Shown: positions 26,501-38,464 of the stretch, one piece after another
How the letters are laid out: each line of letters starts with the position of its first letter
Position numbering within the stretch: position 1 is the first letter of the stretch
NCBI GenBank assembly: GCA_011800805.1
Contig: MPNW01000158.1
Location: forward strand, 11,944 to 75,943
DNA length: 64,000 bases
Source: Hirudo medicinalis
Lineage: Eukaryota; Annelida; Clitellata; Hirudinida; Hirudinidae
Direction of reading: 5' to 3'
Translations under genes and position numbers: made by a program
The notes under the pieces: model-generated
Database searches by the model: none
Seen by the model: the letters and a program-made list of their open reading frames with translations, nothing else
What the model was told of the DNA's origin: nothing

Positions 26501-29500
26501 AATTGGAAATTTATTAATCCCAAATTTTCTAATACAATAATCTTAGAGTTTAACTTACAATTATCTTAGCGTTATCAATTATTTTTAGCACTTTCAATCT
26601 TCTATTTAATTTATTCTCAATTCCCCATCCGTTTTTTCGAACTTTCTTGGACATTCATTAAATGATGACTTGTGATGACCTGTCAGATGACGAAACATCT
26701 TGACTCTTTGTTCGAATTCAATTCACATTCAGAATTCTGGCTTTCAGATGGGAAATTATTCAAACGGTGACAAATATGCTGCTTTTCTCCACGATGCTGT
26801 GCTGTTGTATGCAGTTGCAATTGCCGAAACTTTGAACAACGGATCGGATGCCAGGAGCGGATTGGACATAGCCCGAGGAATGAGAGAAAAGTCTTTTAGT
26901 GGTAAATGAATTTGTCTATAAAAAAAAGTTATTGGTAATTAAGTAAAAGGTAAAAATTAAGTAAAATCAAATTAAAATTTATTTATCTTATATAAATGAT
27001 TGTAATCAATAAATAAGTTAATTTTCAAGGGATGACTGGCCAAGTAGTTTTGGACTCCAACGGTGACCGTGAACCTGACTACTGGTTGCTGGACATGTCA
27101 TACAACGGCTCTTTCGTAAAAATTGCTGAAGCCCTCAACTTCGACTCTGGTGTCAGAGTAACTTAAGTCTTGCTGCTCCGAAAATTACAGTAGAATTAGA
27201 ATTTCTATACGATCGACATCTTATTTTCATTTATTCTTCGTTTATCTGTTTGAAATTCATTTTAAAATTTATAAAAAAAAATACTAAAGAGTAATTCGGA
27301 ATCAAAATTGGTAATTAAATCAGATTTCTTAATAGGTTTTCAGGAAAACTCAGGTAGAGCCGCGCTGGCCCGGGGGCAAAACTGGAAAAATGAACGCACC
27401 CAGAGATGTACCAGAGTGCGGGTTTAGAAATGAACTCTGTCAACGTGAATTTCGTCAGGCCTTTTATTTGTTGAATAAACAATTTGAATTATTAAAATGT
27501 TGTCCATTTAATATTTTCAGTTAACGATGGAGCAGTAGCTGCCATCTTTTTCGTCTGCCTGATAACTTGCGTGGGGGTGGCCGTGTGTGGAATCGCGGTT
27601 CAGAGGTATTATTTACAAAGAATTTAAGAAAACCAATTGGAGATTAAGTAATTAATTGGTGATTAGGTAATTAATTTGTTATCTAAAATAAGTGTTAGAT
27701 CTATTTTAAACTAAATACATTTGCTCTATTTTGGAGATGAATTCTTTGTTGATTTCTTGTCAAAAACAGGAAATTGAAATTCGAGAACGATATACTCGTG
27801 AATTCCTGGAAAATCAACTGGGATGAGGTCGATCAAGTGCAGTGTGGAGCGATGAAGGATGGTAGCACAGTGTGTTTCAAGTCGTAATTTCTGTTATTTT
27901 TCTAAATTTCACTCAAAACTCATGATTATGATGATGATTATTATTATATGTTATCAAATTTATTTTTATTATTGTATACTTCTACGTATTTTCATTAATT
28001 TAGTTCTCTTAATTTGTATAATTTATTACAATCAGCCAACCCTGGGGAGTGTCACCGAGACTCTGAGGCAGAAGAGGCAGCACCGCTCAGACCAAAAAGC
28101 ACATTCGGTTGTCTCATCAAAAAACGAAAACAAGGATGAAGGGAAAGCCTCGTCAAGTCATTCAAACAAAGTTTTTCATGCTGACGGAGGCTCTTCCCGT
28201 TCCAGGTTGTACGATTGTTGTTTGTTAAATTTCTTTTTAGTTCAATCAAAACCGCATTATGAATTTTGTGAAAATATAATTTTTGAGAGAATTTTTAGCG
28301 CACTTGGGAAATTTAAAGGCATGGAATGTCTAGATTTGTAGAATGCATGTTGAAATATGAGCACAAACACAGAACACAAATCTTCATCCTTTAAGTTTGT
28401 CCGATTGTTGGCCAAGTGACGGGCAAGAGGCAATTCGCAGGCAGCGACTTTTGGCACATAACTCAATCCTAACCCTATCCTTACCCCTAACCCTAACCAT
28501 TCCTCACGACCCTGGAAATATCCTTGGAACTGACAAAAGTCGTTTCCTGTTGGCTGGCTTTTGTCTGTCACTTCCCAAAGCACCAGTTCATTCGAGACAG
28601 CCCAAGGCTCGTCAATTTAAAAATCAGTCAAAATAACTATTGGCTTTCTTCAGATCATTGGCGAGTATCGGAACAGGAGTTGGTCAGTTGTTCTCTAAAG
28701 TTGGTCTTCACAAAGGAGTTCTGGTGGCCATTAAGAAGTTGAAGAAGGAACATATTCAAATCACAAGACAAGTTCTGCTTGAATTAAGTCAGGTAATGAA
28801 ATAAATTAGTCATGCAGATTAACATTTAGATACGTATTCGAACCTTTAGGTTTTTTTTCCCTCAGAAGCGTATATGTAGATGACTGAAAATATAAAGTTT
28901 ACATTCTGTGCAGTATAATGTGGATGATCAACCATAAGTATGCGACAAATTATTTAATACTAATAAACACCAACATTCCCTTTTTCCTTTCCTTGAGATA
29001 TCACGATATCATGACACATCATGTATAATTACAAATATACAAACATGAATAACATTGCATGTTGTAACTTTTCATCTTTCAGATGAAAAATATCGCCCAC
29101 GAGAATATAAACACCTTTGCTGGAGCCTGTGTTGATCCTCCTGACATCGCCGTCTTCTGGCATTACTGCAGCAAGGGAAGTCTCAATGTTGGTTCAATTG
29201 GTCGTGCGTTCTTTGGGGTTCTTGTGGCTAGGCTCGACGTCATTGATTGTTTATTATCATGTGATAATGACTATTATAATTATGCAATAATATGCATTGT
29301 TATCATAATGTAATAATCACTACTATCACCACTTAATAATCGCTACTGTGATTATGTAATAATCACTATCACCATTCAACTTATTATTAAACAAGTAAGC
29401 AATTGCAAGCTTTGCAAATATTTTTTGTAAGAGCAAATTTAAAAATTGAGCACAAATTTGAAACACGAACCAGGACGTCCTCGAAAATGAGTCGATAAAA

Positions 29501-29695
29501 CTGGACAACACCTTTCGTCTGAGCTTCATGCTCGACGTAAGCAAGGGGATGCACTACCTCCACTCCAGCCACATCGGTTCCCATGGCAACCTCAAGAGCT
29601 CCAACTGTCTTGTGGACTCGAGATGGGCCATCAGGGTTGGTTGATGGCGATGATGACGGTAGTGATGATGATGATGATGATGATGATGATGACGG

Positions 29696-29726
<31 letters not shown>

Positions 29727-32700
29727 GGTGATGATGATGATGATGATAATCATAATAATAATAGTTAATTTATAATGCGCCATTAGCATAGCGTCAGAGG
29801 CGCCTAAATGGATGAAGAATAGCGTAACTTACATTAAGGCATAGACATCTTCTTTTCTCAGATAACAGACTATGGCCTCCCGAGCTTTTTGTCAGGACAG
29901 AATCACCACGAGACCGAGAACGACATGTATAAAAGTGAACGAACGACCTTTGACTTAATTTGTGTTCATTTTTACTTTTTCATACCTCTTGAATACATTA
30001 ATGAAATTAGAATAAAGCAGGTAATATGTTGCTAATACATAATACAATATTGTATCTATTGTTTGAAAATTTGTGGACGGACAATTTGTTCCGTTGACAC
30101 AGGAAAATTGTGGACAGCCCCTGAGATCCTACGTGAAAACCTTCCTCCATTGACCGGAACGCAAAAAGGTGACGTCTACAGCTGTTCCATCATCTACTTC
30201 GAGATACTGACCAGGGAGGAACCTTTCAACTTTGACCTCACGACCCCTAGAGGTTCTCGTCATTGCTACATTGTACTTTCCTTCCTAAGTTTTCTTTAAA
30301 TTTATTGATTAACGTAAATATTCCAGAAAAACAATAATAATGACATTTACCTTTAACAATATATTGTCACATTAGTTTGCTCGAAAACCTACGGCAGCTA
30401 ATTATTACAACGCTTGTTTTCATAAAATTTAATTGGTTAATTTCAAGACAACCGTCATCATCATCATCATCATGGTTATCATCGTCGTCGTCGTCATCAT
30501 TATCGTCATCGTCGGCAGACGTCATCTGCCGAATTCGTAACGGGGAGAGCGTCCCATTTCGGCCATGTCTACCCGAGTCATGTGACATGGGGAGGAGCCT
30601 GTTAGAACTCATCCAATCAATGTGGAGTGAAAACCCCGATTCTAGGCCTTCTTTCCATGCCATTAAGAGCGCGTTGAGAAAGATCTCTGGTGGCAAGTAA
30701 GTTCCAGGGGAGGGGCTTGTGAACTGTTGCAGGTGTCAGTCAAGATTGTTTAACATAACATTAACATATTTAACCTATTATGTGCAGAATGTGTTGATGA
30801 GTGAAGCAGTTTGTGAAATTGTGTTGAATGCTGGCAAAGTTATTTGGTACATATCATGTTGTCATTTGTCTTTCAAATTATCTTTATCAGTCTGCGTCAT
30901 GCGAGTATTTTTTAATGTATATTTATTATTATTTGACATAATGTGATTATTTACGATGTATTTATTCTCAGCGTCAGCATCCTAGATTCGGTGATGTCCA
31001 TGATGGAGAAGTACGCGCAAAACCTGGAAAAGAGTGTGGAGGAGAGAGCTCAGCAACTCATTGAGGAAAAGAAGAAAACAGATGAACTTTTGTATCGACT
31101 TCTGCCAAGGTCAGAGTTCATCACAGAATGATATTTCTGGAATGGATCTGCCACATGCATACATTACTGCTAAAATATTTTCAGTGCAATAAAAAAATAT
31201 ATTTAACAAACAAAAAATATTAAGTAATTTTTCTGATCAGAATTGTGGCAGACCAGTTGAAAGCCGGGAAATTCGTTCAACCGGAAAACTACGACCAGTC
31301 GACCATTTACTTCTCTGACATCGTCGGCTTCACAACCATATCTGCAGACAGCAGTCCTATGCAGGAAAGTCCAGTCTAATTATGAATATTAAAGTTATCC
31401 AATTCAGTGCAGCATGTTATTGTTCAAGCAAATCTATGTTGCAAATTGTTGTCAGTGATCAGTGTCACATTAGTAGTAATAATATATCATAACAGAACCT
31501 CTAATAGTATTATTAACTATATATCTATATACTATATTATATCTATATACTAATAGTATTTACTTAATGCCTCTTGCACAACTTAGGTTATTGAAATGAA
31601 ATTAAGTGTCACATTGTCGGATGCAAATTTCATAACCATATTATAAATTATGTTAAAGAGGTGAATGATCATGAATAATGCAATGATCTCTTTAATCTCC
31701 CGCAGATTGTGGACTTCCTCAACGATCTATATTCATGCTTCGACGAGATCATCTCGAAACACGATGTTTACAAGGTGAGGCATCGGTTCGGTTCATTTTC
31801 AAAATCCATTCTAAATCATCAAAGACCAAAGTCATCGCTTATCATCACTGATTTAGGAAGCGCTATCGCACGAAGTAATTGAATGTATATTTGTATTTAA
31901 TAATTCGGAACACTCAACACATTTAAAATGCATAAATGTAAATGTACTTCATTTATGCAGCGCCATATGCATAGCGTCAAAGGTGCTATTTTAAACATTT
32001 ATAAAGCGCTCCTCCCCAAGGGAGTTTGTGGCAGTGCAGGCTGGGTATCGAACACGACACATTACGACTGTTGCCATTACCGCCATATGCAGGAACGTAA
32101 CCCATTTGGCCAACCTGCAAGCCAAATTATCAATAAGAACATTCAAAACATTTATCAGTAAGAACATTTTTATCTTAAATCTGATAGGTGGAGACCATAG
32201 GGGATGCCTACATGGTGGTCAGCGGAGTGCCAAATAGGAATGGCGCGAAGCATTCGTCTGAAATTGCTACCATCTCCTTGGAGCTTCTGAGCGCAGTGAT
32301 GGGATTCAAGATCAGACATCGTCCTCACCAGCAGCTTCAGCTTCGCATAGGTCTGATTTATTAATTAACCAAGCAATGGCAGTTGGTTTATAACAGGCAC
32401 AAGTTGTTTGATGAGTGGTTTCAATCATTGTACCAGGTTAGGGTTTTATTGGGTAAGAAATCTTCTCGTGCAGATCGTTGTCATCGATTTATCTTATCTT
32501 TAAATAACTTTAACTTATCTTTAAGAATGACTTTGTTTAATAACAACGTGACAATATTTAGAGATTAAACATGAATTACGATGTTGTTATAATATCATAA
32601 TAATAACACTATCATTGTTATAAAAGTAATTCAATTGATACTGATTGTATGCACCCAGGTATTCATTCAGGCCCCGTTGTAGCAGGTGTGGTTGGAAACA

Positions 32701-33765
32701 TCATGCCCAGGTACTGCCTCTTTGGGGACACTGTCACCATGGCAGCCAAAATGGAGTCCACAGGGCAGCGTGAGAAAATCAATACCGACATTGCAGTCAT
32801 CTTAATTAGATTTAACAAACTTGAGGACATCGTTGGACAATATGTTAATGAGTGATTATCATTATTGTTTTTGATCTTACGTTCTATTTATAACCAACGC
32901 AGCTCTCAAAATCCACCTGAGCAGGATGGCCTACTTGTCTCTGGTTGAACACAAAGAATACCTGATGACCCCCAGAGGGGAGATGAACATCAAGGTGGTA
33001 ATCACCTGTGACTAATTTATTCAAATTGATTATCATAAGGAAAATATTTATTACTGTGATAATCATCTCCATGAATATTCAATAGGGCAAGGGCCTGCAG
33101 ACGACTTACTGGCTGACTGGAAAAAGAGGTTTCACTGGAGCTTTGCCATCACTTGACAGGTGCTCCTCTGACATATTACAATTTCTGTCCACATAACATC
33201 CATTTAAATGGAGTATTGTTGCAGTTAGTGCAAGCAGTGTATTCATTTATGCAAACTACTTCATCATTGCTTGATTAATTACTTAATCTGAAGCATGATC
33301 AACATTAGTATCAGTATATTGACATCAACATTAGCACAATGCAAAGGCCATTTTGTCCATGGTAATCAAACCTAAGAAAAGAATGAGATTGTTGCTTTTG
33401 AAATCTGGCCAATCTGTTTATCTATGAATGGAAAATAAGTCTGCTCATGAGCACTAACCACTTCTTGACTTAAATCACTCATATTGTCAAAAGTTAATGT
33501 TATTTATAATAAGTTAATGTTAAGTGTAATAAATTAATGTTATTTACAGTAAGTTAATTACAATAAGTTAACATTAATTATAATAAGTTCCAACCACAGG
33601 AACCAGGGAGGCGAGGACCCATTCCAGGGTCTCCAGCCACAATCTTGGAAAGACCCCGGATCGCCCAGGACCCCGAGCACCGACCCTGAAAACAGACCAA
33701 CGTCCCATGACGATGAACGATGCAAAAAGCAGTCAGAAGACAACGACATGCCTCAAGTAGCTTAA
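23592..33765 (+). CDS. Receptor guanylate cyclase, natriuretic-peptide-receptor type, with altered active site
   Basis: 26 exons: 23592-23917, 24425-24534, 24843-25081, 25332-25440, 25792-25991, 26324-26431, 26748-26901, 27030-27157, 27354-27444, 27521-27605, 27770-27836, 28036-28205, 28654-28792, 29083-29187, 29474-29635, 29862-29934, 30103-30252, 30519-30696, 30972-31109, 31241-31364, 31706-31774, 32188-32350, 32659-32769, 32903-32994, 33086-33159, 33600-33765 (about 1176 aa). Order: signal peptide; ANF-receptor ligand domain ([34 protein letters not shown]); one TM (exon 10); a pseudokinase with HGN for HRD and DYG for DFG; a dimerisation coiled coil; a cyclase domain; a polar tail. Both metal aspartates ([13 protein letters not shown]), Glu (KVETIGD) and Cys (RYCLFGD) are kept, but the usual NTASR reads TMAAK. 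The exon 11 end (27836) is a guess, and exon 20 ends at a GA rather than GT donor. A classical NPR would make cGMP; this one may not. Confidence 0.9.
24001..24071 (+). repeat. Head fragment of dispersed SINE-like repeat (copy A)
   Basis: An ATA tract is followed by GTTAATTTGCAATGCTCCAT and ATCGTCAGAGGAGCC, the same head as the copies at 29735, 31943, 46111, 48034 and 59283. The tRNA-like body is missing. It lies in the first intron of the guanylate cyclase gene. Confidence 0.65.
28467..28498. repeat. Short interstitial telomere-like CCCTAA tract
   Basis: CCTAACCCTATCC followed by TTACCCCTAACCCTAACC gives about five imperfect CCCTAA units in the intron between guanylate cyclase exons 12 and 13. 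TTAGGG is the common animal telomere repeat. Confidence 0.7.
29657..29757. repeat. GAT/GGT/AAT microsatellite block
   Basis: A compound tract of GAT, GGT, GAT again, then AAT units in the intron after guanylate cyclase exon 15. It runs directly into a SINE-like head (copy B). Confidence 0.9.
29735..29813 (+). repeat. Head fragment of dispersed SINE-like repeat (copy B)
   Basis: A GAT/AAT tract is followed by GTTAATTTATAATGCGCCAT and AGCGTCAGAGGCGCC, matching copy A and the heads of the full copies. The body is missing. Confidence 0.65.
30456..30518. repeat. CAT/CGT microsatellite abutting guanylate cyclase exon 18
   Basis: CAT and CGT triplets fill the last 60 bp of the intron, right up to the acceptor GGCAG before 30519, so the usual polypyrimidine tract is replaced by a (TCG/TCA)n repeat that is still about half pyrimidine. 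Confidence 0.85.
31943..32121 (+). mobile_element. Dispersed SINE-like repeat (copy C)
   Basis: A roughly 180-bp repeat begins GTACTTCATTTATGCAGCGC and passes CATATGCATAGCGTCAAAGG. The core GCTGGGTATCGAACACGACA resembles a tRNA B box (GGTTCGANNCC). It ends in CATTTGGCCAACCTGCAAGC. A second copy at 46111 and a reverse copy at 48034 match it along the full length by eye. It lies in the intron between guanylate cyclase exons 21 and 22. The small frames across it are not genes. Confidence 0.75.
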
Positions 33766-34610
33766 CGAAGTTACACAAAAACACAACAGTAATGCTTGGC
33801 GCCTCACGGACAGGTGCTACACCTGAAGCTTTCTTTTGAAGATTCATGTGTTTATTATGTCAACCATGATGTTAATTGTGAACTTATTAACCTCTTTCTT
33901 ACTCTCCACTAGTTTCAGGAGAGATTACCTTATAAAACGAATAATACGATAAAATTGGAGTTGAACAACAAAATCTGGTTTTTAAGATCCTATTGAATAG
34001 ATCTTCTAGAAAGCATTTAGCCACACTTCAGCAGCAGGCCGATGCCTCACATGTTTACGTCAGCCAATCAATTTGCAAGATCACAAAGAGACTTGAGATA
34101 AATTCATTAAAATGACACCGATAAACCAACAAATTTGCTTTAAGTTAATTGCATCTCTAATATATTTTACAGTTTCCAGTGACAAAAAAAGATAAATTTT
34201 GAGGAGAATAAGTCTTTACAAAATGTGGAATACTGAGACTGTAAACAACTTGGAAAGGTTCTGGCATGATTGAGATGTTAGGATGTCGTGTCATCGCTTT
34301 GGATAGCGTCATCGAATGTCAGGAGCAGCTGTGTTGCACCATAAATAGCTCAATTTGTAGCCTGCTCGAGATGTGACAATAAATTAAAAAGCTGAAAACG
34401 TCGAGCGCAGCACTTCGACTATCACAAAGCAACGGATGAGCGAACTCATCCAGCGACGGGGTGGCATGACACCCCTCTACACGAGGCTCATGAGAAATCA
34501 TCCGCCCTCCGTAAAATAACTCAATTAGGGTGACAAACAACTTGGAAACAATGTTAACTTGTTAGCTCCAAAAAGTGCGGGGTGACCGCCATGGGTCGGA
34601 CACGGCCCGG
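33766..34610. other. Convergent 3' flanks of guanylate cyclase and SGF11
   Basis: No exon is recognised. This is presumably the two 3' UTRs and a short spacer. Confidence 0.45.
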
Positions 34611-36363
34611 TCACATGTCGAGCAGGTAGTCGTCGTCGTGATCGCGATTCATGGAGAGCGTGGGAGTGTTGGAGACGGAGCTGTGGGGGCTGTTTTCAGC
34701 TGTAAAAGAGTTCAAAATACAGTTAATCCAAAGAATAAACATTAATTTGGTGATTAAAATTGATTTAAATTATTATAATGTCATTATAATTTGAGAGTTT
34801 ATTAAATTACATAGTGCTTCTATTTATGATTTAGAACAAATAAGCTCAGAAAGGAATTGTTGATGGTAATCAAATTGTTTGATGATTCGTTGCAATGAAT
34901 TAACTTCGACAAGATGCGAGAGCCAACAAAGTCAAATGATTTGTTGGAATTACATTCGAAACTCACCAGAATGTTTGGACTTTTTCCTCTTTTTTGATTT
35001 TTCTTTTTTTGATCTTTTTGCTGAAAATTCAAAAAAAATGCATAATTTCTATGACAAAGGAAAGAATATTTTTATTCAATAAGTTTGAAGTCATAATTTA
35101 AAAAAAAATTATTTCGAGCTTCACAGAAACTCTTTTGTTCTTCTGAAGTAAAGTCTTGATGCAAAAAATTCAAAGATATAAAAATTTCTTAAGAAAGGTC
35201 ATCTTAAGGACAGTTTCTCACTGAAATGATCAATTTCTTCGCAAACCCATGAAGTTCATCGAGTTAATTATAAATTAACGTAATAAATATTATTTGATGA
35301 AATGTAGATAAAAATTCAATCACATTTTTTGTCTGGTCTGTAAATGGCGTCTCCATCCAGGTCACTGTCGTTGCTGTCGCTTTCCTTTTTTACGCACTGG
35401 TTACCAGAGGATGCTATTCTGTAAAATTTAAATTTAAGATGACATTCATTAAAAGTTAATAAGTGTTTAATTGCACTTAAATAAATCATTTGATTTTTGA
35501 AACATATTCTTGAAGATTGAAAAACAAGTGCGCATTATTGCGATAAATTCAATAGAAGGTTTGGTAAATTAAACTATTTTCAAACTTGAAAAAACTCCAC
35601 AAAAAAAACCTTCTGGAAGCAATCCTTGAACTGATCCTACCCATGCCCATGCATTTCTCGAGGTGGGGAGCAAATCTTGATGCTGCCAAGTTTCTGTGGC
35701 AATTGGGACAGGAGCATTCTACCTGCTTCTTGTTAGATGGAGACTGGCCAAACACATCGAGACCTTTCTTGTTGACGATTTCTAAATTAAGATTACAACG
35801 ATCAACATTAATGCAAGTGCTGCATTTTTTCACGTTTCACATGATGAGATGTAATTCCTGATTTGTAATGTTGGACTTACGAAATTGCTTCAGAGATCTG
35901 TAAGGAAAAAGGATGAATTCAACATCATGCAGTGCAATTGATTTATCTAATGTAGCAGGCTAATCAACTAATTCGTTGACGAGAAAATGAGATAATTAAT
36001 ATTAAGTAGAATGCATCCTAGTGACTTACTATCCTAAATGCTTATGATTCCCATTTATTAGCGTTAAATAGAAATTCAATTGTTAAAAAAATTAGACTGA
36101 CTCGGCGTCGGATTCGTCGAGAAAGAAGAAACCTTTCTTGCAGGAGCGATGTATTTCAAAACACAGTCCACATGTTACTTCGTCTATCAGCTCCATCATG
36201 TACTCATCTAAGACGTTCTCCTTGCAACGCGTAAACAATTAATGATTAAAAAATAACTTAAACCGAACAATTGTGCATCCCATCATATTTATTCAATAAT
36301 GTCAAAATCGTTTCAAACTTTCACATCCTCCAATTTTAGTGTTTTAGTGGCCGATCCCATCAT
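34611..36363 (-). CDS. ATXN7L3: SAGA deubiquitinase-module subunit Sgf11 / ATXN7L3
   Basis: Seven minus-strand exons: 36325-36363, 36102-36220, 35881-35897, 35610-35781, 35324-35418, 34967-35020, 34611-34699. All phases agree and the product is 194 residues. The N-terminal helix and following strand read [20 protein letters not shown], as in the part of Sgf11/ATXN7L3 that packs against Sus1/ENY2. A Sgf11 zinc finger follows: [20 protein letters not shown] then [16 protein letters not shown], with Cys-Cys-His-Cys ligands. The C-terminal part is lysine-rich then acidic (HDDDYLLDM end). In known systems this subunit activates the H2B deubiquitinase Nonstop/USP22 within SAGA. Exon 3 is only 17 nt, and skipping it would break the frame. 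The 13-residue first exon is supported only by phase and splice sites. It lacks the second (SCA7) domain of vertebrate ATXN7L3, so it is more like fly Sgf11. Confidence 0.9.
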
Positions 36364-36854
36364 CTCATCTGTGGAACATGCAACGCTTCAACCTCTCAAA
36401 AATTAGTTAGGCGATAAAAGAAAGCTTCTTCGATTACGAGACCTTCAAAACCATTCATCGCCTGCAGCCATAAATTTGCCGATTTTCCACAAAATAGAAA
36501 CGCCGATGGGTTTCGCCAACTACCTTTTCAACTCACCAGTGCTTAGAGATGCGCGGAACCAATAAATATTTTAATATTTTTGACAGCTATTACATGATGT
36601 CGTCGGACCCACACATCTACAAAAGTGCTTTGTTTATTAATGATAAATTTGATTTCGACCTGTTTTCGGTCTGCTTTAGTGAATAACCCCCACCCCTCGA
36701 GGGTTTACCGGGGACCGATCTAGGCCGATGCGACCGACCAGCAACCATTTAAACGCGGAAACGATTCAGATACGAAGCATTTTATTTTTGAAACAATTTA
36801 AATTTGAAGCATTTGAATTTTAAAGTCTAAAGACTCAACCAATGGCGAGATTAT
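36364..36854. other. Spacer between TPX2 and SGF11 (tandem, both minus)
   Basis: About 490 bp that would hold the TPX2 3' UTR and the SGF11 promoter. A reverse-strand AATAAA (TTTATT at 36781-36786) lies about 70 bp past the TPX2 stop and is a plausible poly(A) signal. No other feature is seen. Confidence 0.5.
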
Positions 36855-38464
36855 TCACATTTTGTTCATATATTTTTCAGTCAGTCTCCTTGAAAAGTTT
36901 GGAGTTTTGGGATCAGTGAGTGGCCTGCTGCTAGGCTCTACGGAAACAGGTTTGAAATTTCGAACAGGGTGTGCCTTGTGTACTGCTTGCTCCCTAAACT
37001 TCCTCACCTCTTCTGCTTCCTCTTCAATTCTTCTAAGTTCGATCTGAGCACGGAACTCATCTGCCTCCACTTGTTTGGCTTGCAGATATTTACCCATATC
37101 TTTCCATGCCGCCACTCTCCTCTCTGTATGCAGAGGCAGGTGCATGTCCCTCTCCTCCACGGTGATGTTGTGGCCCTTAGAGCTCGGTTTTTCAGGCACA
37201 AATGGCTCCATCTCGAGCACTGTTGCCCGTCGGGCCCGAAAGTTGGCATTCTCCTTCTCCATCCTTCGTTCCTCTGCAAGTTTCTTTTGCCACTTTTCAT
37301 GCTGGGCACTGACTCTTTTTTCAATTTCAAGATCAAATGGCTCAGGAACAGTTATAGGCTTGGATTTCTTGGCTGGTAGAACAGGTTCAAAGCATGGCAG
37401 TGGCTGAGCATAAAATTCTCTTGCCTCCTTTTCTGCTTCAAAGACTTTCTTAATCTTTTCTTCCTTCTTCTGCATCATCTCCTTGTCTCTTGACTCAAAT
37501 GAGAATGGAATGGGCTCAACCTTCCGGCGCTCCAGATGTGGCTTGAAAGGAGAAGCGTTTGCAGGAAGGGGGCATATCTTTGGTATTCCGGTCACCATCG
37601 AGTCGTGTTTCAATTCCGCGTTCTTAGTAGCATGCAGCTTTGAAAAAGCAGGTGATTGGGGAACAGTGAGTGGAATATGTTTGCGGGGTTTGAGACCAAC
37701 AGGGCCTTCAAGAATTTTGTGATTAAGAGGTTTAGCATGAAAATTACCATCATTTGAATTTTCATTTTGAAAGGCCATAACATCCATAAAATTTGCTGGC
37801 TTCTCAGTCTCTTTGCGTGGCTTTGTACGAAACCTGACGGGAGTTTTGGTGGTAAATTTGGCACACCTCTCTGCTAATGTCTCAACTTTATCCCCAGGCT
37901 TGTTTTCCCTGGTAGGTTCTTTACCATGAAAGACAAATGGCTCTGGTCTTGTTCGCCCTGGATAAAAGTTGAAATCCTGCTGCTTTCTGAGGGTTTTCAC
38001 AAAATCAACAGCCTCATCAACAGCAGTTGATTGCTTGTTTGAGTCAATTTCCTTCACACGATTATCAGTTGCAAAATTGAAACCTATGGGCCTTGTGAGG
38101 GGCTTTTTGCCAGGAGCTGTTGAACTTTGTGCATCCAGAGACTTTCTATGCTCTTTGGCAGCCATCAACTTTTTCTTGGCCAAATTCGCTTTGGCTTCTT
38201 TTATGCGTTCCAGCTCTCGCTCTTCCGCGGTCAAATGGTTTTGCCTTTGAAATTTCGGTTGACGTTTCATCAGCATAGGAGTCTTTGGAATCGTGAGAGC
38301 AGGTCTAATGTTGAAATATAATAATTTAAAATGTCTATCAAAAAGCTGGTGCACTTAAACAGCGATCGTAATTTAAACTCACACCTTTTTCTTTTCCTAT
38401 CTTGAGCTCGATTATCCGTTGCAAGTGACATGCTTTCATCATTAAAATCAAGTGAAGTCTCCAT
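36855..38464 (-). CDS. TPX2: TPX2-like spindle assembly factor
   Basis: Two minus-strand exons, 38385-38464 and 36855-38304, give 509 residues. The sequence is rich in Lys/Glu helices and FxFxxR-type repeats. Landmarks include RPALTIPKTPMLMKRQPKFQ near the start, EPIPFSFESRDKE, EFYAQPLPCFEP, VPEPFDLEIEKRVSAQHEKW, EPFVPEKPSS and the C-terminal block VHKAHPVRNFKPV, then LTDPKTPNFSRR. These match the TPX2 central region and its conserved C terminus. TPX2 nucleates microtubules around chromatin and activates Aurora A in vertebrates. The vertebrate protein is about 750 residues and starts with a Tyr-rich Aurora-A-binding segment. Here the N terminus (METSLDFNDESMSLATDN) shows nothing like it. The large second exon is unusual for this intron-rich window. 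Confidence 0.88.

Noticed and set aside
29474..29934. Loss of HRD and DFG motifs in the kinase-like domain of the guanylate cyclase
   Set aside because: This is normal for receptor guanylate cyclases, whose kinase homology domain is a pseudokinase.
31928..32237. Similar short frames ending THYDCCHY at 31928-32161, 46157-46342 and 47966-48184
   Set aside because: They are translations of the SINE-like repeat in its three copies, not a protein family.
37004..38321. Several long plus-strand frames across 36860-38320
   Set aside because: All are antisense shadows of the single large TPX2 exon.
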